Source: Gemmatimonadales bacterium UBA7835
Lineage (GTDB): Bacteria > Gemmatimonadota > Gemmatimonadetes > Longimicrobiales > Gaopeijiaceae
Assembly (NCBI GenBank): GCA_002500925.1
Contig: DLTN01000053.1
Location: 49,648 to 70,346 of the forward strand
Reading direction: 5' to 3'
Length of the DNA stretch: 20,699 nucleotides
In this document: positions 7,759-16,139 of the stretch, piece after piece
How positions within the stretch are numbered: position 1 is the stretch's first letter
Layout of the letters: every line of letters begins with the position of its first letter
Notes under the pieces: generated by a model
Told to the model about the DNA's origin: nothing
Seen by the model: only the letters and a program-made list of their open reading frames with translations
Databases searched by the model: none
Program-made: the position numbers and the translations under genes

Positions 7759-8927
7759 TGCCCAAGCCTAGTAGACGGTTCGGCGCGCTTCCACCGTTTC
7801 CGCTCGCTGAAATGAAGATGATGCGTCGTCGCATTGAAGCTCGGGGCGTGGATGTGATCGATCTGGGGGCCGGAGATGCGCCCCTGGATCCACCTCAGTC
7901 TGTAGTTGATAAAGTACATGAAGTGATAGGTAATAAAGCCTATTCACGATATGCTTTCCAGTCAGGATCGAAGACATTTCGAGAGGCTATATCAAGCTTC
8001 ATGAAACGTCGGTTTTCCGTTGACGTCGATCCAGTTACCGAAGTGCTACCCCTAATTGGGTCGAAAGATGGTCTAGCGCATCTTCCGTTCGCGTATATAG
8101 AGCCCGGGGATGTTGCGGTCATCCCTGATCCGGGCTACCAGGCTTACCTGGGCTCGGTAACGCTAGCAGGCGGGGAGCCGTGGCTGGTGCCACTCAGTCC
8201 GGAGAACGAATTCTTGATCCCGTTGGGTGATCTGCCGCCAGAAGTTGTGAAGCGCACGCGTCTCCTCTACTTGAATTATCCGAATAACCCAACCACGGCC
8301 GTAGCTCCGGACGAATATTTTCAAGAAGCGATTCAGTTCTGTAGAGGGCACGATGTCGTGCTTGCGCACGATAACGCATACTCCGAGTTCGGATTCGATG
8401 GTTACCGCCCCCGTAGCGCACTGGAGTTCGAGGGGGCGCGGGAGGTTGCCATTGAATTCCACTCACTGTCGAAGACGTTCAACATGACGGGTTGGAGGTT
8501 GGGTTGGGCCGTAGGGAACGCGGAGATGATCGCAGCATTGTCAAAGGTCAAGACCTTCATGGACACAGGTCAGTTCATGGCGCTTCAAGCCGCAGGGGCG
8601 GCTGCTCTTGAAGTTGCTGAGGATTGGGTACCCGGAAACATCGCGGTCTTCGAAGAGCGTCGAGATCGAGCAGCAGCAGCTCTACGGTTGGCTGGGTTTG
8701 ACGTAGCCTTGCCGAAGGCGGCTATGTACCTCTGGATCCCAGTGCCGGGCACTGAGAGCTCGGAGGATTTCGCTGCGCGTGCGTTAGAGGAAGAAGGAGT
8801 TATAGTCTTACCTGGAGCTTCCTTAGGCCAAGGAGGTGAGGGCTTCTTCCGGATTGCGCTCACAGTTGATGCAGACCGGCTCGAACAAGCGGCGGAACGG
8901 CTCGGTCGAATGATTGCAAAAGCCTGA
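7758..8927 (+). CDS. dapL: Class I/II aminotransferase, probably LL-diaminopimelate aminotransferase
   Basis: A 389-residue fold-type-I PLP enzyme. The PLP lysine is Lys239 in HSLSKTFNMTGWRLGW. Other family blocks are GSKDGLAHLPFAYIEPGD, DPGYQAY, NYPNNPT and HDNAYSEFGFDG. These blocks match the DapL group closely, and DapL converts tetrahydrodipicolinate to LL-diaminopimelate in one step for lysine and peptidoglycan synthesis. The alternative is a general aspartate/alanine-type or branched-chain aminotransferase; no other lysine-pathway gene is nearby to decide. The ATG overlaps the upstream stop by one base. Membership in the aminotransferase family is near certain, the DapL assignment moderate. 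Confidence 0.85.
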   Translation: MPKPSRRFGALPPFPLAEMKMMRRRIEARGVDVIDLGAGDAPLDPPQSVVDKVHEVIGNKAYSRYAFQSGSKTFREAISSFMKRRFSVDVDPVTEVLPLIGSKDGLAHLPFAYIEPGDVAVIPDPGYQAYLGSVTLAGGEPWLVPLSPENEFLIPLGDLPPEVVKRTRLLYLNYPNNPTTAVAPDEYFQEAIQFCRGHDVVLAHDNAYSEFGFDGYRPRSALEFEGAREVAIEFHSLSKTFNMTGWRLGWAVGNAEMIAALSKVKTFMDTGQFMALQAAGAAALEVAEDWVPGNIAVFEERRDRAAAALRLAGFDVALPKAAMYLWIPVPGTESSEDFAARALEEEGVIVLPGASLGQGGEGFFRIALTVDADRLEQAAERLGRMIAKA

Positions 8928-8980
8928 CTGATATCCGGAATGCCCGAGGAACCGGGGATTCATCCGGGGTTAGCAAATCC

Positions 8981-9799
8981 ATGGACAAAAGGGCTGTTGC
9001 CAAGGGTGAGGCGAAGAGTCAGACCTGGCTTGAGAGTCGGGGCCTGGGATCTTCACGCCTTCGGATCTTTGCTTTCGGAGCGTCAGTCGCGGGCCATGCG
9101 TTAGCGATCCTACTTTACACTACTATCTCGGCCATTCTTCAGCCGGATACCTTCAGTCTTCCTATTGATACCGATCGACCATCTGAGCAGCGTACGCCCT
9201 TGATCCGCTTGATTGATATAATTCCCGAGGACCTAGAACGCCCGGAAGATCCGGAGGATTTAGCCGAGATAGAGGCTGGAGAGGCTAATGCGCAAAGGCC
9301 TGAGATCGGGGGGATTTTACTCGGTGACCTTCTTCCTCCTCCCAATAATGCTGCGGATCGACTGCGTCCGAACCTTGTTGATGCGCGGCTGTGGGCAGCT
9401 CCTCCCCCGGAATTCTTTGAGTTGAGTCTCGAGCAGCGAGAGGAACTTCTACTTTCAAACCGTATTGTCGCGTGGTACGACTCAGTCTCAATAGCGAGGG
9501 CAGCCGAAGACCGTCTTACGGACTGGACGTTTACCGATTCGAACGGCGGCCGATGGGGCGTCGCTGACGGAAAAATCTATCTCGGTGACGTAGCTCTACC
9601 TCTGCCCCTGAGTTTTGGGACGCCCGTAGGACGCAGGGACATACAGGCTCGCAGGGTTTGGGAGTTCGAGGAAATTGAGCGGCAAAGTCAACGTTATCTG
9701 ATTGAACAGACATGGAAAGAGAGGGCTGAGGCGATTCGTGCTCGCCGAGATAGAGAGCGTGCTGCGGCGAGAGCGGACACGAGTGGTATTCGATGGTGA
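8981..9799 (+). CDS. Membrane-anchored protein with TonB-like N-terminal helix, unknown function
   Basis: A 272-residue protein with a cytoplasmic basic N-terminus, one membrane helix at about 29-52, an acidic Glu/Asp/Pro linker (about 72-100, PEDLERPEDPEDLAE), a mixed middle region, a beta-rich stretch with a GRWGVADGKIYLGDV hairpin, and a strongly basic helical tail (about 225-270). The helix carries Ser35-x3-His39 (ASVAGHALAILLY), the Ser/His pattern TonB uses to contact ExbB/ExbD. No TonB C-terminal domain is recognisable. It could be a divergent energy transducer or simply a bitopic envelope protein. No strong ribosome site precedes ATG 8981 (GGGG at 8966-8969 is 11 nt away), so the exact start is uncertain. 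Confidence 0.7.
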   Translation: MDKRAVAKGEAKSQTWLESRGLGSSRLRIFAFGASVAGHALAILLYTTISAILQPDTFSLPIDTDRPSEQRTPLIRLIDIIPEDLERPEDPEDLAEIEAGEANAQRPEIGGILLGDLLPPPNNAADRLRPNLVDARLWAAPPPEFFELSLEQREELLLSNRIVAWYDSVSIARAAEDRLTDWTFTDSNGGRWGVADGKIYLGDVALPLPLSFGTPVGRRDIQARRVWEFEEIERQSQRYLIEQTWKERAEAIRARRDRERAAARADTSGIRW

Positions 9800-9815
9800 G
9801 GGTCACCAGGTTTTA
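9794..9815 (+). terminator. Weak possible terminator over the stop codon
   Basis: A 6-bp perfect stem (TGGTGA, loop GGG, TCACCA; 9794-9808) includes the TGA stop at 9797-9799 and is followed by GG then TTTTA. The short stem and T-run make it a weak terminator at best. Confidence 0.3.
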
Positions 9816-9874
9816 TATCAGTCAGCTCAAGTGAAAGGTTATGCCAAACACTCTCCTTGGTCCGTGGGATAAAC

Positions 9875-9985
9875 ATGAGGGAATCCGGTTCCGGTGCGCG
9901 ACTGCGACTGACATCTTTGGAGGCCATCTTAAATGTCTACTGCGACGTAGAGATCCCGCTGATCCTAGGAAGTCGATGTGAGTAA
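9875..9985 (+). CDS. Possible short leader ORF upstream of valS
   Basis: A 36-codon frame from ATG 9875 to TAA 9983-9985, with a GGGA ribosome site at 9866-9869, five bases before the ATG. It lies in the 178-nt gap before valS and overlaps its GTG start by 8 nt. Eleven of 36 residues are Leu, Ile or Val, concentrated in the second half (LEAILNVYCDVEIPLILG). This would suit a leader peptide or a translationally coupled upstream ORF, but only two residues are Val and no clear terminator/antiterminator pair was found. It may be chance. Confidence 0.25.
   Translation: MRESGSGARLRLTSLEAILNVYCDVEIPLILGSRCE
9967..9972 (+). promoter_or_regulatory. Ribosome binding site fixing the valS GTG start
   Basis: AGGAAG lies five bases before GTG 9978. 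The nearby ATG at 9976 is out of frame and followed at once by TGA, so GTG is the start. Confidence 0.6.
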
Positions 9986-12728
9986 AGAGCTCGCAACGCG
10001 TTTCGATCCACGAGCTATCGAGCCCGCTCGCTATCAGGTCTGGCAGGACGGCGGTTATTTCCACGTGCCAGCGTCAGCGGTCCTGGAAGAGGGCCGAGAG
10101 CCCTACGTGATTGTCATCCCGCCGCCAAACGTGACGGCAGCGTTGCACATGGGTCACGGGCTGAATAACACAGTACAGGACGTGCTTATTCGATGGCGAC
10201 GAATGCAGGGTCGGGCGACCGTTTGGGTGCCAGGCACTGATCACGCTGGTATTGCAACTCAGAACGTAGTGGAGCGCCGACTCGCAAAAGAGGGGTTAAG
10301 CCGCCAAGAGTTAGGCAGAGACGAGTTCGTCAAGCGCGTTTGGGACTTCGTAGAAACGACGGGAAGTACGATTCTAGATCAGCTCAAGGCCATTGGTGCA
10401 TCCTGCGATTGGGAACGGACCAGATTTACCTTGGATGATGAGCTAGCGATTGCGGTTAGGGAGGTTTTCGTATCTCTGTATGAAAGAGATCTCATATATC
10501 GAGGTGAGTACATCATCAATTGGTGCCCTCGCTGCCTTACCGCTCTGTCGAATGAGGAAGCGGAAGGAGAAGAAACGGAGGGACACCTCTGGCATCTCCG
10601 ATATCTTTTAACCGAGAGTGCGTCGGAAGCCGCAAAGTCCGCCTTGGGTGCCGGAGCCAGTGCCGTTGGTCAGCTAGATGACGGTCGGTGGTATTTAACG
10701 GTCTCGACAACGAGGCCGGAGACGATGTTGGGAGATACCGGGGTCGCGGTTTATCCTGGAGACGATCGCTATAAGGCACTGGTGGGTGCTGAGGTAGAGT
10801 TGCCCCTTACAGGGCGGGTGATTCCGATAGTAGCAGACCGTCATGTGGATCCTGAGTTCGGCTCGGGAATGGTCAAGGTTACGCCGGCCCACGACAAGAA
10901 CGACTTCGAAATAGCAGGCAGAACAGGGCTCGATATCATCGACGTAATGACCCCGGATGCCCGCATGAGTGACCTTGCCCCAGAAGCGTTCATAGGGATG
11001 GACCGCTTCGAGGTACGTAAAGCTGTCTTGGCAGCGCTAGAGGCGGACGGGCTGCTGGCTGGCGAGGACACACACACACATGCGGTCCCGCATTGCTATA
11101 GGTGCGAAACGGTCGTCGAACCGCGTCTTTCGGAGCAATGGTTTGTGAGTATGAAGCCCCTTGCAGAGCCAGCGCTCGCTGCGTCTAAAGAAGGGACCAT
11201 CACCTTTACTCCTCCACATTGGAAGAGGGTGTATGAGCATTGGATGGAGAACATCCAAGACTGGTGTATCTCTCGGCAACTATGGTGGGGCCACAGGATT
11301 CCTGTGTGGTATTGCGGTGACTGTGGGGAGGTGATCGTAGCGCGCGAAGACCCCACATCATGTCCTCAGTGCGGAGGAGACTCGTTAGAGCAGGACCCTG
11401 ACGTTCTAGATACGTGGTTCAGCTCTCAGCTATGGCCTTTTTCCGTTTTTGGTTGGCCGGAAGACACAAACGACGTGAGTGCGTTTTACCCCGGAAACAC
11501 TATGGTAACTGCTCCGGAGATCCTGTTTTTCTGGGTCGCTAGAATGGTCATGATGGGATACGAATTCAAAGGTGAAACGCCGTTCACCGAGGTATATCTC
11601 CACGGGACCGTGCGCGACATCAGCGGCCGCAAGATGTCGAAGTCTTTGGGAAATGGCATTGACCCGCTCGAGGTCGTCGAAGCATTCGGTGCAGACGCGA
11701 TGCGCTTTACGATCGTTAGCCAGTGCGCCGTTGGGACGGACATCAGTCTAGACCATGAAAATGTGGAAGCAGCCTTTGCGAACGGACGCAATTTTGCGAA
11801 CAAGATCTGGAATGCTGGCCGATTTGCTCTAATGAGCCTCGGTGAAGACTCGATCCAGTCTCGGGAATCGGTCGAGGCTAACCTAGCTGAGGAAGATCGT
11901 TGGATCCTTTCGCGGCTGGCCAACGCTACTGAACAGACCACCCAAGGCCTCGAACGTTTTCGGCTTCATGAGGTTGCGGACGGGCTTTACCATTTCTTCT
12001 GGGGTGAGGTCTGCGACTGGTATCTTGAACTTGTGAAGAGTCGTTTGAATACCGACTCAGCCGTCAGTAGTCGGGAGGCCGCACGCACGACCCTGGTGAC
12101 TGTACTTGACGGGGCACTGAGGCTGCTTCATCCGATCGTACCATTCGTGACAGCCGAGTTGTGGTCTCAGTTGCCCTGGCCGGATGGGGCCGAGCGCCCA
12201 GAAGACCTAATCATTGCATCGTGGCCGAAGGCTGATGAGAAGGATCGTTGTGCGTCAACGGAGGAAGCCATGGCCGGTTTTCAAAGTTTGGTAACCGAGG
12301 TCCGTCGAGTCAGAAAGGAGTATGGGGTGGGAGAAGGAAAACGGGTTTCACTCTGGGTCAACGGCGGACCAGAGGGCTTTTTGGCTTCAATCTCAGCGAG
12401 GACGGCTGCGCTGGAGCAGCTCGCTCGAATAGACCGCATAGAGTCCGGTGTCGGATCTGGCGTGGGCGCTAACGCGGTCTTGGCAAACGGAGCAGAGTTA
12501 TTCATCCCGCTAGAGGGCGTCATCGATGTGGAGCGGGAACGAGGAAGAATGGAGGGGGAGATCGCTCGTCTTGCTGGTGTCCTCTCCGGTGTCGAGAAGC
12601 GGTTGGCAAACGAGAAGTTCGTTGCTAACGCTCCCGAGGAGGTCGTAGGCACCGCACGTGAGAATGCTGCCCAACTTCGGGATCAAGTTGAGAAGCTTCG
12701 CGAGAAACTTGTTGGCCTGGGAGAGTAA
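9978..12728 (+). CDS. valS: Valyl-tRNA synthetase
   Basis: A 916-residue class I synthetase that attaches valine to tRNA-Val in the cytoplasm. The HIGH signature is HMGH at 57-60 and KMSKS is at 552-556 (GRKMSKSLGN). The CP1 editing domain has TTRPETMLGDTGVAV and HDKNDFEIA, the blocks used to clear threonyl-tRNA. A zinc ribbon is formed by CGDC and CPQC pairs before DVLDTWFSS. The anticodon-binding domain (from about 650) and the C-terminal coiled-coil arm typical of bacterial ValS (from about 845) are complete. The length is normal. The start is GTG 9978 with AGGAAG upstream. It is followed after only 4 nt by the lipoprotein gene and probably heads the long downstream operon. Confidence 0.97.
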   Translation: MSKELATRFDPRAIEPARYQVWQDGGYFHVPASAVLEEGREPYVIVIPPPNVTAALHMGHGLNNTVQDVLIRWRRMQGRATVWVPGTDHAGIATQNVVERRLAKEGLSRQELGRDEFVKRVWDFVETTGSTILDQLKAIGASCDWERTRFTLDDELAIAVREVFVSLYERDLIYRGEYIINWCPRCLTALSNEEAEGEETEGHLWHLRYLLTESASEAAKSALGAGASAVGQLDDGRWYLTVSTTRPETMLGDTGVAVYPGDDRYKALVGAEVELPLTGRVIPIVADRHVDPEFGSGMVKVTPAHDKNDFEIAGRTGLDIIDVMTPDARMSDLAPEAFIGMDRFEVRKAVLAALEADGLLAGEDTHTHAVPHCYRCETVVEPRLSEQWFVSMKPLAEPALAASKEGTITFTPPHWKRVYEHWMENIQDWCISRQLWWGHRIPVWYCGDCGEVIVAREDPTSCPQCGGDSLEQDPDVLDTWFSSQLWPFSVFGWPEDTNDVSAFYPGNTMVTAPEILFFWVARMVMMGYEFKGETPFTEVYLHGTVRDISGRKMSKSLGNGIDPLEVVEAFGADAMRFTIVSQCAVGTDISLDHENVEAAFANGRNFANKIWNAGRFALMSLGEDSIQSRESVEANLAEEDRWILSRLANATEQTTQGLERFRLHEVADGLYHFFWGEVCDWYLELVKSRLNTDSAVSSREAARTTLVTVLDGALRLLHPIVPFVTAELWSQLPWPDGAERPEDLIIASWPKADEKDRCASTEEAMAGFQSLVTEVRRVRKEYGVGEGKRVSLWVNGGPEGFLASISARTAALEQLARIDRIESGVGSGVGANAVLANGAELFIPLEGVIDVERERGRMEGEIARLAGVLSGVEKRLANEKFVANAPEEVVGTARENAAQLRDQVEKLREKLVGLGE
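12719..12725 (+). promoter_or_regulatory. Ribosome binding site deciding a TTG start
   Basis: GGGAGAG inside the last valS codons is seven bases before TTG 12733. Starting there gives a short, well-formed lipoprotein signal peptide; an upstream ATG at 12658 would bury the lipobox about 40 residues in. Confidence 0.6.
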
Positions 12729-12732
12729 TCCC

Positions 12733-14094
12733 TTGAGCAGGATTCTCTCGGTCGTGATCGTGCTGACGAGTGGGTGTGCTCAGCAAGAGATGCCGCCGGG
12801 TGGCCCAGAAGATCTGCGCCCTCCAGTGGTGATTGCGACGACTCCGGGTGCATTGGAGAAGGTCACAGACTTGGGAACGAAGATCCGCTTTGAGTTCGAT
12901 GAAAGGATCAGTGAACGGGTGACAGGTGGCGTTTTGGAAACCGCGATTGCTGTGTCGCCAGTGTTGGGTGTGTACAAAGTCGAGCACTCTCCAAAGGCGC
13001 TGACGCTGACGCTCGAAGGTGGGCTTCGTCCGGAGCTGGTCTACCGAATCACTTTGACGCCGACCGTGTCCGATATGTTCGGTAACACTATGAGAGACCC
13101 ATTCGAACTCGTCTTTTCAACCGGCGGCGATCCTGTGCCAACAACCTTGGCGGGTCAAGTTTGGGACCGTATTACCGGGCGAGCAGTGCAGCAAGCCACG
13201 CTCGTGGCTGTTAGCAATGATTCACTAGTTCACAGATCAACAGCAGATCGGACAGGGATTTTTGCGTTCCGGTATCTTCCGGCTGGAAGCTTTGATGTAA
13301 CCGCGTTTGAGGATCAGAATAGAAATGGCGAGGTCGACTCCACGGAAGTGCAGGGACTCATCCCGCTTTTTGTTGAGGAAGGTGACACTGTGCTCACGGA
13401 GATCTCGATTCTCACGCCAGACGCATCTGAGGCCAACATGACCGGAGCTGAGGTTTTGGACTCTGTCACCGTGGCACTTTTATTTGACGATTTTCTTGAT
13501 TTCGAGATAGGGGCAGACGAGATCAAGATTGAGATATCTCCGGATGCTGACGACAAGCCAATGATCGCTGATGTCATGCATGAGCCTGATTACGTGGTAT
13601 GGGTCAAGAGGGTGACGGATTCACTGTCCTTACTTGACTCGATTGAGGCTGAGGAAGCGGCGGCATTGAGACTTTTGTCAGATGCAGAGGCAGTGATGCC
13701 CTCTGAGGAGGTCACAGCTATTGGGTCCGAGGAGCTTTTGGTGTCATCTGCTCGCCGGCCACCGCCATCTCTTCCCCAACTCCAAGGTTCTGCAGCCGGA
13801 CCCACCGCTGACGGGGCACGGGTGTTGCCCGGCAGAAGACTTGTTTTGCGGTTATCTGCTCCGCTCCCCTATGAGACAGAGTTCGCGTTCACCGTGTTGG
13901 GTGTGACGAACATCTTTGGTTTACGGGGTGGTGGGGGTGAAGCGACGCTTTCTCGTGAGTTGGTAGTGGATTCAGTGATGGATCTGGATTCCGTAGGGGT
14001 GGCCGATTCCATTTCAACGTTGGATACGGGTGTCGTGACAACCACAGATGTCGCGGATACCCATCGCGGCTGCATTTTCCCGGTCTGCCACTGA
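12733..14094 (+). CDS. Ig-like (Big_5) domain outer-membrane lipoprotein
   Basis: A 453-residue lipoprotein starting at TTG 12733. The signal peptide is short, with the lipobox LTSGC and lipidated Cys15 (MSRILSVVIVLTSGC). The mature N-terminus, rich in Pro/Gly (PPGGPEDLRPPVV), followed by an Ig-like Big_5 domain (about 30-115, with FEFDERI and DMFGNTMRDPF) matches an Ig-domain lipoprotein family common in Bacteroidota and Gemmatimonadota. Residues about 125-190 form a carboxypeptidase-regulatory-like beta sandwich (AFRYLPAGSFDVTAFEDQN, then a DQNRNGEVD calcium-loop-like segment). The remainder is Asp/Glu/Ser-rich, ending in Cys-containing CIFPVCH. The role is unknown, probably structural at the cell surface. 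It sits 4 nt after valS and its stop overlaps the selA start by one base. Confidence 0.85.
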   Translation: MSRILSVVIVLTSGCAQQEMPPGGPEDLRPPVVIATTPGALEKVTDLGTKIRFEFDERISERVTGGVLETAIAVSPVLGVYKVEHSPKALTLTLEGGLRPELVYRITLTPTVSDMFGNTMRDPFELVFSTGGDPVPTTLAGQVWDRITGRAVQQATLVAVSNDSLVHRSTADRTGIFAFRYLPAGSFDVTAFEDQNRNGEVDSTEVQGLIPLFVEEGDTVLTEISILTPDASEANMTGAEVLDSVTVALLFDDFLDFEIGADEIKIEISPDADDKPMIADVMHEPDYVVWVKRVTDSLSLLDSIEAEEAAALRLLSDAEAVMPSEEVTAIGSEELLVSSARRPPPSLPQLQGSAAGPTADGARVLPGRRLVLRLSAPLPYETEFAFTVLGVTNIFGLRGGGGEATLSRELVVDSVMDLDSVGVADSISTLDTGVVTTTDVADTHRGCIFPVCH

Positions 14095-15500
14095 TGAGTG
14101 ACCCGCGGAGTCAGATTCCGTCGATCGATGCGCTCTTGGCGTCCCCCGGGGCAGAGAGACTGTTGGAGGATACTGGTCGAAGCCAGCTAGCAGACGCATT
14201 TAGAGATGCCGTTGTCAAAATGCGCAGAGCCATCGAAAGGGAAGATATCAAGATCGTCGAATTAGTAGACGACCTTAAATGGTACACGGAACACGCTGCG
14301 CAAGTACTGATTCGAGCGAGGATCCCCGGGCTTAGGCGAGTTATCAATGCAACAGGGGTGGTTCTACATACGAATCTTGGGCGGGCTCCGTTAGCGGATG
14401 AAGCGCTCCAGGCGATGCGACACGCTGCAACATACTCGAACCTCGAATTTAATCTCCACGAGGGAGTCCGGGGTTCTCGCTATACCCACTGTGTAGACTT
14501 GCTATGTGAACTTACGGGAGCTGAGGACGCGCTTGTTTCAAACAACGCAGCAGGAGCCTTAGTGCTCGCTATAAGCACAGTCGGCCTTGGGAAGTCTGTA
14601 GCGGTGTCACGAGGTGAACTTGTCGAGATCGGTGGTGGTTTCCGGATTCCGGATGTGCTTGAGCGGTCTGGTGCGTCACTAGTCGAGGTCGGTAGTACGA
14701 ATCGAACGAGGTCAGCAGACTATGAATCGGCCGCTGCTCGTGGAGAGGTCACGGCTATTCTAAAGGTCCACCGCTCGAACTTTCGGATCACCGGTTTCAC
14801 AGAAGAGGTGTCAGTTTCCCAGCTAGTTTCGATCGGCGAGTCTCATGGCATTCCCGTTGTGCATGATTTGGGATCCGGACTGATGTTGAGGGGCGCGAAG
14901 CTTGATCTTCCCGATGAGCCAATGGCTTCAGATTCGATAGCTGCAGGAGCAGATGCCGTAGTCGTTTCGGGAGACAAGCTTTTGGGTGGTCCACAGGCCG
15001 GTATCATTGTCGGTCGTAGAGAGATGATCGAGCGTATGCGCAGGAATCCACTCTGCAGGGCATTGCGGGTGGACAAGGTTACTCTTGCGGGGCTGGAGGC
15101 GACGTTGCGTCTCTACCGTGATCCAGTGAGCGTCATTGAGCGGATCCCGACCCTTCGTATGCTTGCCCTCAAACCCGAGGCTCTGAAGGAAACAGCAGAA
15201 ACTTTAGCGAGCCACCTCAAGATAGCGAAGGTTCCCTGTGAGGTCGTCCCGACCAAAGGCGCAGTTGGTGGTGGCACATATCCGGGGGTCGAGCTCGACT
15301 CGTGGGCAGTTGAGCTGACTTGGCCGCACGGGGCTGGAATACTCTCTGACGCTTTAAGGGCAGGAGATACTCCAGTTGTGGGAAGAATTATCGATGAGAA
15401 GCTGCGGCTCGACGTCCGTACTCTCCTTCCCGGGGAGCTGACTTCTGTAGTCACTCAAGTAGCCGAAGCTTTTATTGAGGGGGATAAGGCAGGGGTGTGA
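14094..15500 (+). CDS. selA: L-seryl-tRNA(Sec) selenium transferase
   Basis: A 468-residue PLP enzyme that converts seryl-tRNA(Sec) to selenocysteinyl-tRNA(Sec) using selenophosphate. The N-terminal helical domain begins with IPSIDALLASPG. The core has RRVINATGVVLHTNLGRAPL, VSNNAAGALVLA, HRSNFRITGFTE, HDLGSG and the PLP lysine Lys295 in SGDKLLGGPQAG, the same residue number as in E. coli SelA. Length is as expected and no motif is missing. The ATG overlaps the lipoprotein stop by one base, and the next gene starts in its stop (GTGA). It is isolated here from selB, selD and tRNA-Sec, which should be elsewhere if the pathway is complete. Identification is firm. Confidence 0.96.
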   Translation: MSDPRSQIPSIDALLASPGAERLLEDTGRSQLADAFRDAVVKMRRAIEREDIKIVELVDDLKWYTEHAAQVLIRARIPGLRRVINATGVVLHTNLGRAPLADEALQAMRHAATYSNLEFNLHEGVRGSRYTHCVDLLCELTGAEDALVSNNAAGALVLAISTVGLGKSVAVSRGELVEIGGGFRIPDVLERSGASLVEVGSTNRTRSADYESAAARGEVTAILKVHRSNFRITGFTEEVSVSQLVSIGESHGIPVVHDLGSGLMLRGAKLDLPDEPMASDSIAAGADAVVVSGDKLLGGPQAGIIVGRREMIERMRRNPLCRALRVDKVTLAGLEATLRLYRDPVSVIERIPTLRMLALKPEALKETAETLASHLKIAKVPCEVVPTKGAVGGGTYPGVELDSWAVELTWPHGAGILSDALRAGDTPVVGRIIDEKLRLDVRTLLPGELTSVVTQVAEAFIEGDKAGV

Positions 15501-16078
15501 GCAGACGCGCTGTTTTCGCTGATCGAGACGGAACGATCATCGTTGAAAAAGGCTACCTCGGACATCCCGATGGAGTGGAGATGATCGATGGCGCATTGGA
15601 GGCTCTCGGAACACTCCAAGCTGCTGGCTTTGTCATAGTCGTAGTAACAAATCAGGCTGGCATCGCCCATGGGTTCTACTCAAGGGACGATTACCAAGCG
15701 GTCGCTTTGCGCTTTGTCGAAGAGTTAGAGGCCGCCGGAATCGTGCTGGATGGGATGTACTTCTGCCCGCATAAACCGGATTCATGCGATTGTCGGAAAC
15801 CCTCTACTGGAATGTATCTTAGGGCTGCGAAAGAACTGGATATCGACTTGGCCGCATCGTTTTACATCGGTGACAAGATTACGGATGTAAAGCCTGGTCT
15901 AGTACTTGGAGGCCAGGCGATCCTCGTGCGAACAGGCCACGGATGTGAGTCCGAATCGGATATCCCAGACAGTGTTCGGGCCGTAGAGGATCTCAGCGAA
16001 GCATCGCAGGTAATCATAGAAGAGATGGCAGGGCGGGGCGATCGGTTCTTGAGGAGTCCCCGAAGCGGTATATTGTGA
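15497..16078 (+). CDS. gmhB: HAD phosphatase, GmhB-type (heptose 1,7-bisphosphate 7-phosphatase)
   Basis: A 193-residue HAD-family phosphatase, close in length to E. coli GmhB. Motif I is FADRDGTI with Asp9 and Asp11, motif II is VVTNQAG, and IGDKITDVKPG carries the acidic motif. The zinc site typical of GmhB and the HisB N-domain is present: Cys90, His92, Cys97 and Cys99 (CPHKPDSCDC). GmhB removes the 7-phosphate of D-glycero-D-manno-heptose bisphosphate for LPS core or nucleotide-heptose synthesis; histidinol phosphatase is the main alternative. No other heptose or histidine gene is nearby to settle this. The GTG start at 15497 overlaps the selA stop by 4 nt. Confidence 0.85.
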   Translation: MSRRAVFADRDGTIIVEKGYLGHPDGVEMIDGALEALGTLQAAGFVIVVVTNQAGIAHGFYSRDDYQAVALRFVEELEAAGIVLDGMYFCPHKPDSCDCRKPSTGMYLRAAKELDIDLAASFYIGDKITDVKPGLVLGGQAILVRTGHGCESESDIPDSVRAVEDLSEASQVIIEEMAGRGDRFLRSPRSGIL

Positions 16079-16139
16079 TCGGTTGGATGGGAAGGTTCCT
16101 TCCAGTGATCCAGGACGACAGGATGAGAGTGAGCGCGAT

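Noticed and set aside
7182..7919. 245-residue minus-strand open frame
   Set aside because: Antisense to two well-identified genes (FAH family and aminotransferase); no recognisable motif.
9800..9977. T-box riboswitch in front of valS
   Set aside because: No T-box consensus (AGGGTGG...CCGCG) and no terminator/antiterminator pair was seen.
9797..9985. TGA at 9797 as a selenocysteine codon, since the frame stays open for about 60 codons
   Set aside because: The residues before TGA are a basic tail with no redox motif, no good bacterial SECIS hairpin follows, and an open run of this length is not surprising. The 3' part is better read as a separate short ORF.
11068..11081. Short AC dinucleotide run in valS
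   Set aside because: Only about five units, in coding frame (Asp-Thr-His-Thr-His); too short to mean anything.
12658..12732. Upstream ATG start for the lipoprotein gene, inside valS
   Set aside because: Would overlap valS by 71 nt and place the lipobox about 40 residues in; TTG 12733 with GGGAGAG gives a normal signal peptide.
16083..16139. N-terminal extension of the A-type Fe-S carrier from TTG 16083
   Set aside because: The extension is polar and unlike the family, which begins at the ATG 16140 position.
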